Source of the DNA: Dolomedes plantarius
Lineage: Eukaryota > Arthropoda > Arachnida > Araneae > Dolomedidae
Length of the DNA stretch: 64,000 nucleotides
Direction: 5' to 3'
NCBI GenBank assembly: GCA_907164885.2
Contig: OU015490.1
Span: 214,558,885 to 214,622,884 of the forward strand
Shown here in pieces: positions 36,210 to 50,899 of this stretch. Position numbers and translations under genes: made by a program. Position 1 is the stretch's first letter, and every line of letters starts with the position of its first letter. The notes under the pieces were generated by a model. It searched no databases and had not been told where the DNA came from. It saw only the letters and a program-made list of their open reading frames with translations.

Positions 36210-37350
36210 AATGTTTTGTACTGTCCTTAAAAATATCTTTTTCATATCGGATTTTTACCTGAGAGCTGTTGTTATCACATAAATATGGGCACTGCCCCAT
36301 GACTGTGGGTAGTTTATTCGACAAAACTCCTTTTTCTTGAGCTAAGAAAACGCATATTTCCTTATCTCCAAATTTCGATTTGCGGGAGAGTAAGGGTTGA
36401 TATTTCAACGGTAACCAGTTTGGCTGGTTTTTCGATTCCTGAGACAAACACACACGTTCTCGCTTTGGCTTTCAAAGAGTTTCTCAACGCTTGAAGAGTG
36501 CTCTTCGCCAAATTTGGCGGACTTCCGCACAGATGCTAAAGTAATCAGCCACTTGCAAAACAAATCATCCCGAACGGTTCGAGACAAGGAGCAGTGTGAC
36601 TTGAAGATGCCGAAGATGAACAGACGCAGATGGAGAACTGTCCTGTCATCTTGGTGACTCAAGACGCATCCTCCGGTCTTCATGTTCCAGTAGAACGAAA
36701 AGCTCATTCTGTATCATCATTTGGCCTTAAGACATTTCTCCATATACTTAACTGTGAAGAATAGGAAATTCTTCAAGCAGTCAGCCGTGTGAATAGGTGT
36801 GATGTGTCATTGTCACACGTGAGCTGCCTGTCCTTGGCAACAGACGAGGACGTAAAGTGGGTTGACCGCTTGTGACGAACTAAGTGAGTGATGGTCATCA
36901 CTGGGCTGAGGGGTGGAGCTCCTCTCCTTGTCCACTGGCAATAGGGTGTCACCTTGCGATAAAGGCAACAGAGTCGGACATTCTTCAAGCACAAAAGGGT
37001 CTGTTCGTTACGTAAAACCCTCTGCGTGGGAAATCCTTGAACTTTGGAAGTAGCTGTTGTCACTAATTTCAACAAATCAGCTTCCAAGCAAAGGAACCAA
37101 TGAATGATAGGACGGAAGATGATCCTGAAGGAGGCGCTTGGAAGTTTGTGGATAACCTCACACAGAACAACAGTTAGATGTTAACTGTTTTGACACAGAA
37201 AAACAGATCTTCTCTCAGAAGGTGATAGATACCTGAGGCCTTGTGCCAGATTACATTTTTGGGGGAACTTGAATCCCAGGGCTTAGTGTCGTTTCACGCA
37301 GTCGGTGGACTTCGACTGTTTGGGGAAGAATCCTAACTCCCTGGTGCCTT
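36210..37350. other. GC-richer unassigned region
   Basis: Base composition rises clearly above the flanks. Three minus-strand frames (36169-36453, 36405-36707, 36773-37087; 94-104 codons) overlap or adjoin, but none has a domain I recognise and no splice-linked frame could be argued. I saw no terminal repeats. It may be a diverged element, an untranslated exon region or a long non-coding transcript. Confidence 0.35.
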
Positions 37351-38100
37351 AGGGTGGTTATGAAAAATCATCGATGGTTCATCACTCTTTTCGTCATCAT
37401 TTTTGTTGATTACCTATTACTTATACCATTTCTATTCCAGATGAAAGATATTGTAATATTTTGAACACGGCGTTATTCCGTTGCCACAATATTCCACTTT
37501 GATTTAATATACTATTAAGAAGTGAAAAAACTAAAACTCTAAGAAGGTTGCCCCAAGTTACTAAATTCATTCTCAATGGTGCCACAAACGTAAAAATGTT
37601 CAGATTGCTGGTGTAGACAATCATTTTAAAATGTTTAAAATCTGTATAACAAATTGGAAAACTTTGGCTCAACAGAGCGTTGAATGGAAGAATGTTGTAA
37701 GGAAAGCCTTGGCTGTCATGGAAACGATTATCTTGCATATGAGTGGCATCCAAAAATGTCTAGATTTTCCTGTTGGTCATACGGAAATATAAGATTCATA
37801 ATCACTAATATCAACTACTCATGAAAACGGAGAATCAACTATAAACATATTCAGGGGTTTAAAGTAATTCAGAACAGGTTGTTCTAACGCAATGTAGGCT
37901 TTATGTGATTTAAAGGATGTAACAGATTCAAATATGTTACAATAACGATTAACAACTGAAACCACGCTAGGAAAGCTGTTATTACTGCGCGATTGAAAGA
38001 GGAGCATTTAAAAAACCAAAACTCGAACTGCTTTCTTTCCAATACACTTAAGATATTATATTTCTGTTTCTATATGTAACACCACACTTTCGAAAGTTTT
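37350..38100. other. Unassigned stretch
   Basis: The minus-strand frames at 37421-37753 and 37819-38007 lack known motifs and have AT-driven composition. Nothing else seen. Confidence 0.4.
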
Positions 38101-38154
38101 CTAAAATTAAAAGTTCTTTTCAGGACTAACACAAATTTTAAATTTAAAAAGTTT

Positions 38155-38180
38155 TTATTTATTTATTTATTTATTTATTT
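38155..38180. repeat. (TTTA)n microsatellite
   Basis: About six TTTA units. Confidence 0.9.
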
Positions 38181-38184
38181 CAAA

Positions 38185-38840
38185 TCTGTTCTAAACCTTT
38201 CACCACGGTTCGTGTTTCCGATGTAGTCAGTATTAACAAAACATTAGGATTGAGTTAAAGGAATTAAAAATTCACAGTTTAGCTTAAATTTATATTTCTT
38301 CAATTTTATATCGCAATTTTAATCAAAAATATTTGTTAAACCTTAAACATATACTGATGTTTCCCTTTTACTCCGTATCATCAAGATCTTTTAGACTGAG
38401 GTGATAAAACTCCAAAGGTCTTAATTTATGTCACATTTATCTAATATTTACTCTTTATTTCTGCATATTTATTTAAAATCGATGGTTTGAAATTGGCTGA
38501 GAAATAAAAAAAACATCATGACATTTTGTAGCATCAGGAAAAAATTTAGAAAGATCTCCTTTTACTTAAAAATTATCATTCTATCATTAGAAATCAGCGC
38601 TCTTAAACCTTATTTTTCCAGTGTAGTCAGTATTAACAGGATATTTCGACTGAATTAAATTAATTCAAAGGTCATAGTTTAGATTAAATTTATGTTTCTT
38701 CGTGTTTATCTTTTATTTTTATGCTAAAATATTTTCTATATATTTTAGTTATGCTCAGTATCAACAAGTCATTTGTTTCAGGTTGATCAAAGTTCACAGG
38801 CCTTAATCTTATAATCAGATATCTCTATACTGAATTTTCA
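38185..38840. repeat. Degenerate tandem-like repeats
   Basis: GTGTAGTCAGTATTAACA-like phrases followed by a TTCAAAGGTC / TTAGATTAAATTTAT stretch recur at about 38220, 38370, 38624 and 38755. Spacing is irregular and divergence high. Confidence 0.5.
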
Positions 38841-40477
38841 GAGTGTTTATGCTTCACTAATAACTCCAACGTTAAAATCTTCTTCTTTCCTTTGTCTAGT
38901 TACTTCCGCACCTAAAAGTATATAAATATATTGTCAGTGGATGCTTTAAGCTAACTGTGGCAAATAGCATCAGTGTTTTTAGATGATATCTATTAGTGAA
39001 TTACTGAGTATAATCGAATCGTCAGTTGGCTCACTTTAAAATATACCTCCGCATTTAAGCTAAACAAACTCATGATTCGGACATTTTCATGCAAATATTT
39101 AAAAAAACATATTTGAAAGGGGTATACATTGATAAGTAATATGAACGTTAGCAAGCCATTAAACTTTTGTTATGATGAAATTTTTGATCAAAGGGCTAAA
39201 AACCATTACAGATCTGAACTAATGAAAAAATAATGTTTCACTCATTGATCGAAACTCAAACAGAAAACAGAAAAATAATAAATTTATTCATAGTATTATT
39301 GTTACGACGTCAGCAATAGCTGAAGAAAAATTGAAATTTCACAGGTAAAAACTTCTCTTGTTCTTTTACTTCACAAAATATTCATTCACTGGAATCTGAA
39401 GGGAAAAAAATAACCCTTAGAAAATGCTTAAGGGCACCGTCTGCGAAGGAAAACGACTTGTGTTTAAATAGAAGAAAATAATAAATTATATTTTTGGTTC
39501 GTTTGGTTCGGGTTAGATCAAGTTCAGAGTTAAAACTTACATGTGTTTAAGGTCATATATGAGAATTGCTGTCATATTTTTCTCATGCGAAAAGAAATAA
39601 TACACTTCCCATAATCACATGAAAATAATGGAGTATAGACCTAAATGTCAAAAGGAGAACGTCATTCTTTGCTTTAAATACAACTGTTAATGTCATATAT
39701 TTCGTTTCTGAAAGGTAAATCAGGCTTGCTTTTTTTAAACCTCATTAAGTAAAGTTTAATCGGGCAATTTAGTTGGCATACTTTATGCAATGCTTTATTG
39801 AATCTTCATTACCATTTTAATATTCAATTTATTGGACCAATAATATTTATATATGTTTTTCCTTTTGTTTGCTAACTATATAGCTAGAAAACATATAGAT
39901 TTTATATATAGCTACTATACAGTGTAAATTTGTATGACTCTTTCGTTCAATTTAGATCTCGTTTACCAATAATTTGAAAAATTATGAAAAGTATAAATAA
40001 AATAGCAATTTTCAAAGTGTTATATATTCCCAGAAAATTTTTGCGACAACTCCCAAAACGATTCTAATTTTTCAACACATGATAAGAATTCCATGTATTA
40101 AATTTTGAATATTTTATATCTGTAAATGTCAGTTAGGGTCTTGATTGGATGGCAGATTTGTAATGTCCATCGTGCGACCAAATCCATACTAATAAGCTGA
40201 ACTGGTGAAATTCACCATCGACTGAGTTTGCAGGTATTGATACGGGGGCTTCAGGTTCATAATGCCGCATAACGCCGGGCTATAAGCTAACGCCGGGGTC
40301 GGTTAATAATTTTGAATTATATCTGTAAGTGATTTGGCTATCCTGTTTCATTTTATGACATTTAATTTTTAAATGAGCAAATATATAAAGGTGCACATAC
40401 TTCGATGAAAATGTTTGATATTTTTCAATTATACTACTAAAACTTTAACTGTTACTGTTGATCCCAATTAAACTTTT

Positions 40478-40478
<1 letters not shown>
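38840..40478. other. AT-rich stretch, one GC-richer patch
   Basis: Nothing supported. A patch around 40225-40310 (CATAATGCCGCATAACGCCG) stands out by composition but matches nothing I know. Confidence 0.4.
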
Positions 40479-42529
<2,051 letters not shown>

Positions 42530-42530
<1 letters not shown>

Positions 42531-43905
42531 GTATCTGCCGTTGCTATCTTTAATGCAAAGGACCCCATTCATAACTATAATCCAGTGAATTGGGCCAAGT
42601 GACGAGTCCTAGGGCACCTCTACGTTATAATCCACTGCTCCTTTATCAGTAATAACTTTTCTATTGGTGATGTAATTGGCAATGATACCATACAGGGACC
42701 CCTTTAATCTCATCTTTTTTAGTTATCTAATTAGGATATCCCTTCTGATTGAATTGAATGCATTCTTGATATCCAGCGAAATGAGGCAGGTATTGTCCCC
42801 ATTAGCTTTATTCTCCTTGATTTTGTCCACCACATTACTCAGTGCTTTCAGGCAACCCAGATCTCTCATGAAACTGTATTGCTCCCTCGACAGTAGATTT
42901 TTATGCTCAAGGTGTATAACAAGTCTGTTAGTAATGATCATATCAAATATCTTACCCATGGCCGGTAATAAGCAGATAGGCCTGTAGGAACTGGGTTCCA
43001 AAAGATCCTTGCCCTCCTTAGGGAAAAATAGCACCCTAGCTTTCTTCCAAACGTCCGGACAGTATTTTCCCCTGATACAAATATTAAAAAATAATTTTAA
43101 AATATCTTTGTCACTATTATATATCTCTTTGACAATACTCAAGGTGAAGGCATCAAAACCAGGCGCCTTATTCTTACTCATTTTATCAACCATCATATCA
43201 ATTTCATTTATATTAATTTCCGGAGAGTCATCTATCTTAATAGGATCCGTTTGGTCATCTTCCATATCGATGGTCTTCGTGAAATGGTACTTTACAAGCG
43301 ATTCTTCAATCTCATCCTCTTTATCCAAAATCGTATCTTGAGCATTTCTAATTCATTCCACCCTATTGTGCCTCTTTTCCCTTATGATGTTTTTAACTTT
43401 CCCAAAGGTGTCCCTAATGGTGATCTTGTCCAGGAATTCCTTAAATCCTTCCCTTTTTGCCGCAAGAATAAGTTTTCTATACTCAACTCTTTACCTCTTA
43501 AACCTCTCCTGCCAAAAGAGACTCTCCTGACTATCATTAGCTTTCTGCATTCCTCTTCTCAAAGCCCTAACCGCACTCCGTTTATTTTTCAACTTGCCAT
43601 TCCACCATGGCGCCGACTTAGTCCCCTCATTTTTCTTCCTTTTACTAAAATTCCAGCAAAGTTTCTCCATTTTCTCATTTATTTTATCAATTATATCATC
43701 AATGCTCATCTCATCAAATTTATTCCTAAGATGTTTCATTTTATCCCTTATCCCTATTCTGAAGCCGAGCCAATCAATATTTTATAACTCCCACCTCTTC
43801 CCCTTCATCATACTCTCAATATCCTTAGTAGTAAGAACCTCAAAAGAGATCGCGTTATGGTCAGTATTAACATATTTATCCACCACTCTCTAGTTATAAA
43901 TGTGA
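42530..43905 (-). pseudogene. ORF2: endonuclease tail and reverse transcriptase, broken
   Basis: Reads from the C-terminal end of an APE-type endonuclease (VDKYVNTDHNAISFEV, with the catalytic-site DHNAI motif) through a linker with APWWNGKLKNKRSAVRALRR to a reverse transcriptase. RT blocks visible: NKAPGFDAFT, SSYRPICLLPAMGKIFD, REQYSFMRDLGCLKAL and SLDIKNAFNSIRRD (first catalytic Asp region). After 42723 a stop interrupts, then KKMRLKGSLYGIIANYITNR and an EVP-stop-DSSLGPIHW equivalent of the GVPQGS-LGP motif. The YADD box is not reached. Stops occur at least upstream of the DHN motif, after KRWEL, after RRDILIR and inside the PQGS motif. It would have nicked target DNA and primed cDNA synthesis; it is now inactive. 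R1 or a related clade is likely but not certain. Confidence 0.85.
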
Positions 43906-43940
43906 TCCTAAATGACTACAAATGTAATAGTGAGATTCAG

Positions 43941-44924
43941 CTAGCTTTGACCCGTAGGGCCAACGCAGTTCTTACAAATTTTAGGATTCCTGCAATATTT
44001 AGCAATATGTCCTGTTCTATAGCAATTGAAGCAGATAGTTGGCCTAATATATTCTCCAATACTATACTTCTGCCAGTTAATCTTTACCTTTTTATTTTTG
44101 ATTATTTTATTGAAAGACTCCGCGTTAGTATTGATGACCCAGATGTACCCGTATTTTCCCTTAAATTTAAAGAGAGCCTCAGTTTCTCCCTTTTCCAATT
44201 CCTGGTTCTGCTCTGTAAGTTTTTTTTCTTAATCTCCCCTTTTCTCTATTTCCTCCTCAACACCATATATAATGACTCTCAGTTTCTTCTTTTTGGGTTT
44301 ATTGATGTTGTAACCATGTTGCAATCTATAAGTCTTCCCCAGTTCCTCTATTATTTTATTTATTTCCTCCTCCTTATCCACCCCAATCAAAATACCTCCT
44401 TTCCCTATTTTCTTACAAGTGTCAATTCCAATGTATAAGTAGTCTGGCCTTATTGCACCCTGTATTTCTTTAATAGTTTCTTCCGAGGACTGCTCACCCT
44501 TAGGAACGATAGTAACGAAGTGCTTACAACCCTCACCTCTCACTCTAGATCTTGCCCTGGACTTTGTACCAACGCTCCATTCCTTAGCTTTATCAGCGTA
44601 AGTTGGAACCCCTTCAACAACAACCTTGTTAGTTTTCACCTCAATGAACAATTTTTTTAATTGCCTTTCCAAGGCCTTAACTTGTTCCTTTAAGTCAGTA
44701 ATAAATTGTCTTTGTAAATTTGCAAGTGTTAAATTTCTATCAATTTCTGTGGTAAACAAAGCTCTATCAGCCTGATTAATTATAGTGTTGCTACCTATTT
44801 TGTCAATTACCTCCTCTGTTCTCTTTCTAACATCCTTTTCTATGTTAATAAGTGTTACATTTGCCTTGGGATCATCCACATTAAGAATCAAATTCTTAAT
44901 ATCTTCTAAATCAATATTCGACAT
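43941..44924 (-). pseudogene. ORF1: gag-like zinc-knuckle protein, one internal stop
   Basis: Starts at MSNIDLEDIK (44924); the open frame upstream to 45005 is hydrophobic and unlikely to belong. The first half is Lys/Glu-rich with coiled-coil character (LANLQRQFITDLKEQVKALE, RQLKKL). A middle part contains GGILIGVDKEEEINKIIEEL. A TAA at 44226-44228 follows EEEIEKRGD, after which the same frame goes on through an RRM-like stretch (YGYIWVINTNAESFNKII) to RPTICFNCYRTGHIAKYC, a complete CCHC knuckle (C-x2-C-x4-H-x4-C), and the start of a second (CKNC), cut off at a deletion junction. The role is RNA binding in the retrotransposon RNP. It is homologous to the plus-strand copy at 51124-52101. Confidence 0.85.
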
Positions 44925-45300
44925 TATCAAATAAAAAAACAAATCTATGTCTATGCATAATATCCAACAAATAACCAGAAAGAGCATAACCACTAGGATA
45001 CACAATCAAGTTGGCATACAAAAAATCACAGCAAAGACGCACACGACGCCCGAGCAGCAAACCAACTAGAAGATAACTGTGACAATTATTTGTGGCAATT
45101 TATTAATTGGAGGAGTTGGTTGCGTTGTGTTGTAGAGAGACATTATCTTAACAAGATGGCTGACAACCGTGTTACAACATATATATCCTTTCTTTTAGAG
45201 CTGCAAAAGTAAAAGGACACAAAATGACAGAGTATGACTAAAATTCTTAATGATCATTAGGTTTAGTAATTATAGAAGGAAGGAACTTTAGTGGACTTAG
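44925..45300. other. Possible 5' leader of the retrotransposon, then unassigned
   Basis: Reading on the minus strand, about 45110-44925 precedes ORF1 and may be its 5' untranslated region (GC-richer near CGCACACGACGCCCGAGCAG). I saw no promoter motif. Confidence 0.35.
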
Positions 45301-45790
45301 GGTCCGTGGTTTATTACCTTTAATTACAGTAATATACATTGGAGATACTGCGTTGGATCATGAGGACGGCATATCAGCGGTGGTAATCGCAGGAACACCT
45401 CCGAGAAGGGCGTCGGTCTTTCATCTCGCAGGAACATCTTACTCGGGTCAGTGTCAGTCGCTATCTGTTGTCGTAAATTCACTCCCCGTCTGCAGCACGG
45501 CGTCAGAACGTGACACGATGCGAACACCACCTGGAGGATTTCACCACAAATTTCAAGCGCCAATGCGCGCGGTGCTTGTTGTGGACAAAAGATTATTCAT
45601 GTGGTCTGCGAGGAGAAAGGGAATAAGCAGTGAAAAGTTGGATGACCGTGGTTGCAACCCTTCTCTGCGGATTAAGTTGGAATTTGGTGATAACACGAGA
45701 GCACACTGAAAATGTGTGAAAAGGGTGCATTTCTCGTGTTTTTCCCGACTGTCTGGGGAAAATACACAAATGGAGGAATCATGGGGGAAC
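45300..45790. other. GC-richer unassigned block
   Basis: A 118-codon plus frame (45353-45709) and an antisense frame (45324-45563) both exist; neither contains a motif I recognise, and the block has no detectable termini. The mixed composition resembles part of an LTR or a diverged transposon more than a gene, but the evidence is thin. Confidence 0.3.
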
Positions 45791-46196
45791 AGCCCCTTAT
45801 TGCGTTATTGTAGGTCAATAGCAATACTGTATTTATTACAAAGGTTATAGAAAACGTTACGACAGTAACACCGCCCTAGCAACGCACAAACACAGCAACC
45901 AACAACAAATGACAGTAATAAACAAATAAAATAAACAATCCAACCCAGTCAGGTTAGAGAACGCCAAATATAACACTAAAAGTTAATAATCACAAGGTAA
46001 CAACACAAAAATTAACTACGAAAACAGCAAACACAACAACACCAGTCTATACGCAAGCAACGCCTGCCAGCTAGGCCTACTGTGTACTAAATTTCCAACT
46101 AGGAAATAGCACCAGTAATTAAAGCAACAAACGAAGTAACCAAGAACAATAAAAACAATACAATATTGGCAAAACCCAAATATAGAACAAGAAAAA
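45790..46196. other. A-rich stretch, nothing recognised
   Basis: Repeated ACAACAACA-like and AACACAA words; no coding or structural signature. Confidence 0.4.
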
Positions 46197-47040
46197 GGCC
46201 TTTTGGAAAGTAAAGAATTTTTAAAAGTATGTAAAATGACGAGTTGTTGAATGTTTGTTAACCAAAATAAATTTTAAAACTAAACACTATATAAATATAA
46301 TACAAAAGAAGAATGTGAAACGTTATACATATCTGAGAATTTTGGTAGATTCAGCCTTTCATCATTGTACCACTAAAAGCTGAAATGTAATAATCTCAAT
46401 TTCTCGAATGTTTGTTAACTAACATCAGATTAAAAACTAAACACAGTATAAATAACATAGAGAAAAACATTCGAAATGTTATACACATGAATAAAAAGAA
46501 AATCCAATACAAAAATACATAAATTTGCAATAAACTCCTCAGAATTCAGCTAGATTTATCCTTTTAACTTTGGAGCATAAAAAGCTGAAAAATAGATAAT
46601 AAAATATATATACATTTATAATAAACCATTAAAAGCTGAAAAGGAAAAAAATGGCAAATTGTCTTTTGGAAAGTAAAGCATTTTTAAAAGTAAGCTGAAA
46701 AGTCAAAATGTCATATTGTCGTATGTTTGTTAACCAAAATCAATTTTAAAACTAAACACAGTATAAATAGCATAGAAAAGCGTGTGAAGCGTTATACACA
46801 TCTCAGAATGTAGGTAGTTCAGCCTTTCATCACTGTACCACTAAAACATGAAAAGTAACAATCTCAATTTGTCGATGTTTGTTAACCAAAATCAATTTAA
46901 TAACTAAAAACAGTATAAATAACATAGAAATTGTCGAATGCGTGTTAAACAAAATCAATTTAAAAACTAAACACAGTATAAATAACATAGGAAAATATAC
47001 ATGCGAAATGTTATACACATGAATATTTTATAAATGAAAA
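46197..47040. repeat. Nested tandem repeats, two long units with a ~60-bp module
   Basis: A long unit starting CTTTTGGAAAGTAAAG at about 46199 recurs at 46663. Inside, the module GTTTGTTAACCAAAATCAAT followed by AACTAAACACAGTATAAATA occurs about five times (near 46252, 46408, 46722, 46875 and 46938). Non-coding. Confidence 0.8.
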
Positions 47041-48289
47041 TCATTGAAATGATTTCGTCATATTTCTATTAAAATATGCAGGAGTATTTCAGTTAAAATT
47101 AATATTTTTTTCCAATTTTATCTTTGATAAGCTATATTTTAACTATATACATAGGATTATTGAGATAAATTGCAAATGACTGATGATACGTAAGAAGAAC
47201 TAAGTGAAATCCATCTTTTCGGTAGTGAAACCAAGAATACGTAATTTGGTTTCAAACTGATGATTAAATACATTAAAAGACCACACAAATGTTTAATCAT
47301 ACATATTTTATTCATTCGAATATTCGGATAGAAGCATGAGTTGTAAGTTTTACGAAAAGAAGCAAGTAGATTGAAATCTCAAACTTTTAAATAATGTCGG
47401 TTGTTTATAATAAAAATAAAATAAAACAAATAAATATGTTTTCTTTTATTGTAAACATTATTAACTTTATCAATATTTTCCTAAATTGAATTCTAACTCG
47501 CTCGATCTGTATTTTCCCGGGTCGAGATCTCGTCAGGCACATTCCGGCCCGGTGGGGTTTCACAACAACACAACAACAACAGTGTAAGGAAATATATATA
47601 TATATACAATATATGCAACAGTTAAATAAAACACAGTGTTATTATTCCTGCCGAAACAGAAATCAGATTATCTAAAGACCAAATAATTTAACTCACGTAA
47701 AGCTTTCATCCCTTTGCTTCGTTGTTGCGTATTTTTCAACTACTTTTAAAGGAAATTATATTGCAGTTCTTTATTCTCGATGAATCAATATCTGGAAGCA
47801 TATTTCATAAACATGAAAACATCCACTTCATTCTAAAACGTTGCTATTTAGATTCCATTCATTCATCTATTCAAAACTACACGTTGTATTCTGCACGAAT
47901 AAAAATTAACTGTTGCTCTTTTCACAGAAACTTGATATCGCCAACATCCCATTGGAAATAAAAATTGCAATTAAAATGTATTTGCAAAAATCATTCATTA
48001 ATATTTATATCCATTGAAATAAGGTATGAACGCAATTCACAAAATACATTAAAATTTTGATACACTTCATGAGCATTGCTACACATTCACCGAATACCAC
48101 TACTCTGATGTTTATTTAATGCAGATAACTTCAGTTGAAATGGAACTAGGTAATTTAAATACGTGCTCAGTAGAAATTTCTGATATTCTAATTTTCTAAT
48201 TGCCACAATGAAACTAACCATATTTTAGGAATATAACTGAAGGCCATACCTTCAATAGAGAGTTTATTTGAAAACAAATTATAATTAAC
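47041..48289. other. AT-rich stretch with a small GC-rich patch
   Basis: Nothing supported except a patch at 47515-47565 (CCCGGGTCGAGATCTCGTCA) and a short (TA)n at 47591-47606. The 79-codon frame at 47722-47961 has no recognised motif. Confidence 0.4.
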
Positions 48290-48782
48290 TCTACCTATTG
48301 CAAAAAATGTATGCATATATTACGAATAAATAAGAATTTATTAAATTTTTTGTCGATAAATATATGGAGAAATAAATGTAATAATCCAAAGACGTCTACT
48401 TGCGTTTTAAAAAACACATCCAAAAATTCCTGCATGGGAAAAAATTCAGAAATTCGTATGATTTATAAATAAGTATTAAGTGCTATTATTTTTTTAAAAT
48501 TATTTCATAAAATACGTTCGAAAGTTTAGCAATAGATGGTGCTTTATTCGGCTTAATGTACATGGGTTCGGCTACCAGTGACATTAGAATCCCAATGCGA
48601 CGGCTATTGTTTGAGTTGCAGGTTTACCGCAGGTTTACCAACTGTACTGTTCAATGTGCATGATTTCATCGGTTTTGTAGTTAAAAAATGACTTCCAAGT
48701 GAGTCATCAGTTGTGGCACTTTTAGTGGAAAGCCCATCCACCACGAAAAGGTGCTGCCACATCGGATGGGAAAAATCTGTTT

Positions 48783-49160
48783 TTAAATGCCGCGAGACTT
48801 GCTCGAGAAATGTTCAATATGCGGTCCATTTTCTGCCACAAGTTGAAACGGAGAACCAGCATGTTCCACAACAGATCGGAGTGTATCCGTGACGACGTTG
48901 TGAACGTGTTGCGCAAGGCGTGTCTTCAATTCAGCTAAGTTTGCAATCGGACCTCTGAATGCAAGATTTTTCAGATAACCCCACATCCAGAAATCCCAAG
49001 GATTAAGATGATTCTTGTTATCTTGGCTGCCAGACTGTTGGAAAATAATGACTGATAATTTTATCACTTCAGAAATGTATGTTGAGCGGCTGCTTCACTG
49101 GATTTGTAATGTGTGGAGGAGTGCCATATTGCAGAAAAAGTATGCTACCCACGCATGCAC
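48783..49160 (-). pseudogene. Mariner-superfamily transposase C-terminal part, broken
   Basis: The minus-strand translation of the centre gives FLQYGTPPHITNPVKQPLN, a stop, DKIISHYFPTVWQPR, then after a frame change NPWDFWMWGYLKNLAFRGPI, ANLAELKTRLAQHVHNV, LRSVVEHAGSPFQLVAENGP and HIEHF. This is the same transposase group as the gene at 53585-54720. In the second catalytic block the expected Asp (QDGAPPH) is Tyr, and the third (PCDFW) reads PWDFW with the Asp kept. The N-terminal DNA-binding region and the first Asp are absent. Multiple stops; dead. Orientation and position show that the left arm of the inverted duplication is its 3' end. Confidence 0.8.
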
Positions 49161-49194
49161 GCTGTTGAAGTGCTGTAATGACTGTTGCGCAAAA

Positions 49195-49285
49195 CTCATA
49201 GCGTCCATTATTGGTCCAGATTCAGCTTGTGGCGGAAAACGGAGGACACCATATTGAACATCTCTTGAGCAAGTCTCGCGACAAT
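49195..49285 (+). pseudogene. Duplicated transposase C-terminal tip on the opposite strand
   Basis: Plus-strand translation in one frame gives QIQLVAENGGHHIEHLLSKS, the same C-terminal block as on the minus strand at about 48850-48783. It lies at the inner edge of the right arm of the inverted duplication. About 30 codons only; no catalytic residues. Confidence 0.75.
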
Positions 49286-49787
49286 TAAAAACCGATATTT
49301 CCCATCCGATATAGCAACACCTTCTCGTCGTGGATGGGCTTTCCATTAAGAATGCCTCAATAATTGCTGAATGACTTGAGAGTCATTTTTTTCAGTAAAA
49401 AACCAATACAGTCAGGCACATTGAACAGTACAGTTGGTTTAACCTGCAACTCAAACAATAACCATCACATTGGGATTCAAATGTAACTGGTAGTCGAACC
49501 TATTTACGTTTTGCTGAATAAAGTGCCATCTTTTGCTAAAAATATTTTATAAAATAATTTTAAAAAATTTACAACACTTAATAGTTATTTATAAATCATA
49601 CGTATTTTTGATTTTTTCCCACGGAGGAATTTTTCGCTCTGTGTTTATAAACGCAAGTATACGTCTTTTAATTATTGCATTTATTTCTCCATATATTTAT
49701 ATTAAAAAAATTAATAAACGCTAATTCATTCGTAATATCTCGATACTTTTTTGCAATAGGTAAAGCGATTTTTAATTTGTTAGCAAA

Positions 49788-49875
49788 CAATAGCCTTCAC
49801 ATTTGGATTCAAATGTCAGTGGTAGCTGAATCCATTTACGTTATGATGAGTAAAGCCTCATCTATTGCTAACATT
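49788..49875. repeat. Third copy of the transposon end
   Basis: ATAGCCTTCACATTTGGATT through CATCTATTGCTAACATTT matches the right-arm segment at about 49458-49545 in direct orientation, about 330 bp further out. It is a partial duplicate of the presumed element terminus. Confidence 0.75.
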
Positions 49876-49879
49876 TCGA

Positions 49880-50670
49880 ACTATTTTTTCTTATGACATA
49901 CAATTTCCCCTTCTTCACGTATATTCAGGTCAAATTACGGGTAATTCTGATATTTGAGATACATATTAAAATAAATAATTCATTACCAATGATATTTGAT
50001 CCATGAATATATTTTCCTTATTAAATTATACATCTATTTTATCCGGAATATTCAAATCTCCAGAGCGTATATAGTTCATTATATATGTTTATTCAATTCA
50101 GTGTAAATGGCATCTATAATGCATATATATTTATGTGATGTGAGATAAACTGTAATTCTTTTCTTTCTTTATGCAAACAAGGAAGGTGGAATATAAATAT
50201 TTGACTAAATGAACATGAACTTATAAATACCACTTGATCAGAAAATGTCACACAAATATGTACTTAAATGACTGATAACTTGAACCTTTAATATACAGGA
50301 TTTCGATACATTTTTTTTTAAAAATATGTCATTGAAAATGTAATATAACCTTCCGCCTGCATATTAGTGCTCATATTTCTCTTTCGACAAGAGTACCTTT
50401 ACTCGTTTTAATATATGCTTAAACAAAATATAAGAACATCAATGTATAGAGTTATAGAATGCATAAAGGAGTTTGTTCTTTATACAAGATAATGGTTTAA
50501 GAAACATTTGAGTTTTATCATTTTTAAAATTCAAATAAAGTTACAGATTTTGTTTTTTATCCTAATAATTTTTGGTCATGTGTCACCCAAAGCATTATTA
50601 TAAGCGACATACTTAGATTATTAAAGAATAAAACCTAATAAAATTGGAATTGTTGTAAAAGTAGATTGAT
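49880..50670. other. AT-rich stretch, nothing recognised
   Basis: No feature supported. Confidence 0.45.
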
Positions 50671-50899
50671 AAAAAAACGTCGAACCTTAAAATATTGTAA
50701 AATAATGTAATAAATTATTTTATTATCATATCCGCTCACCTATAAATTTAGCAAATATGACAGGTTTTATTTTGTTTTCTGGCATTAATTGGGACACTAG
50801 CAACAACTATGTAGCTGTATCAACTAGGATAAAAGTGGTTCGAATTTATTTTACTTTTTTATAACTGTTAACTTTTTATGACATTTTTATATCTATTTT

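Larger units (their letters stand above)
48290..49765. repeat. ~1.5-kb inverted duplication
   Basis: Two arms of over 500 bp (about 48290-48850 and 49205-49765) are imperfect reverse complements. Pairs include ACCTATTGCAAAAAA (48293) with TTTTTTGCAATAGGT (49747), and GGAAAGCCCATCCACCACGA (48728) with TCGTCGTGGATGGGCTTTCC (49326). Each arm joins the C-terminal end of a mariner-superfamily transposase and its flanking non-coding DNA. The unpaired centre (about 48850-49205) holds more of the transposase. Confidence 0.88.

Noticed and set aside
43251..44438. Plus-strand frames of 100-193 codons
   Set aside because: Antisense to the retrotransposon ORF1 and ORF2; hydrophobic composition comes from the complementary strand.
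45353..45709. 118-codon plus-strand frame as a host gene
   Set aside because: No domain, no start context or splice signals that I could defend, and an antisense frame of similar quality exists.
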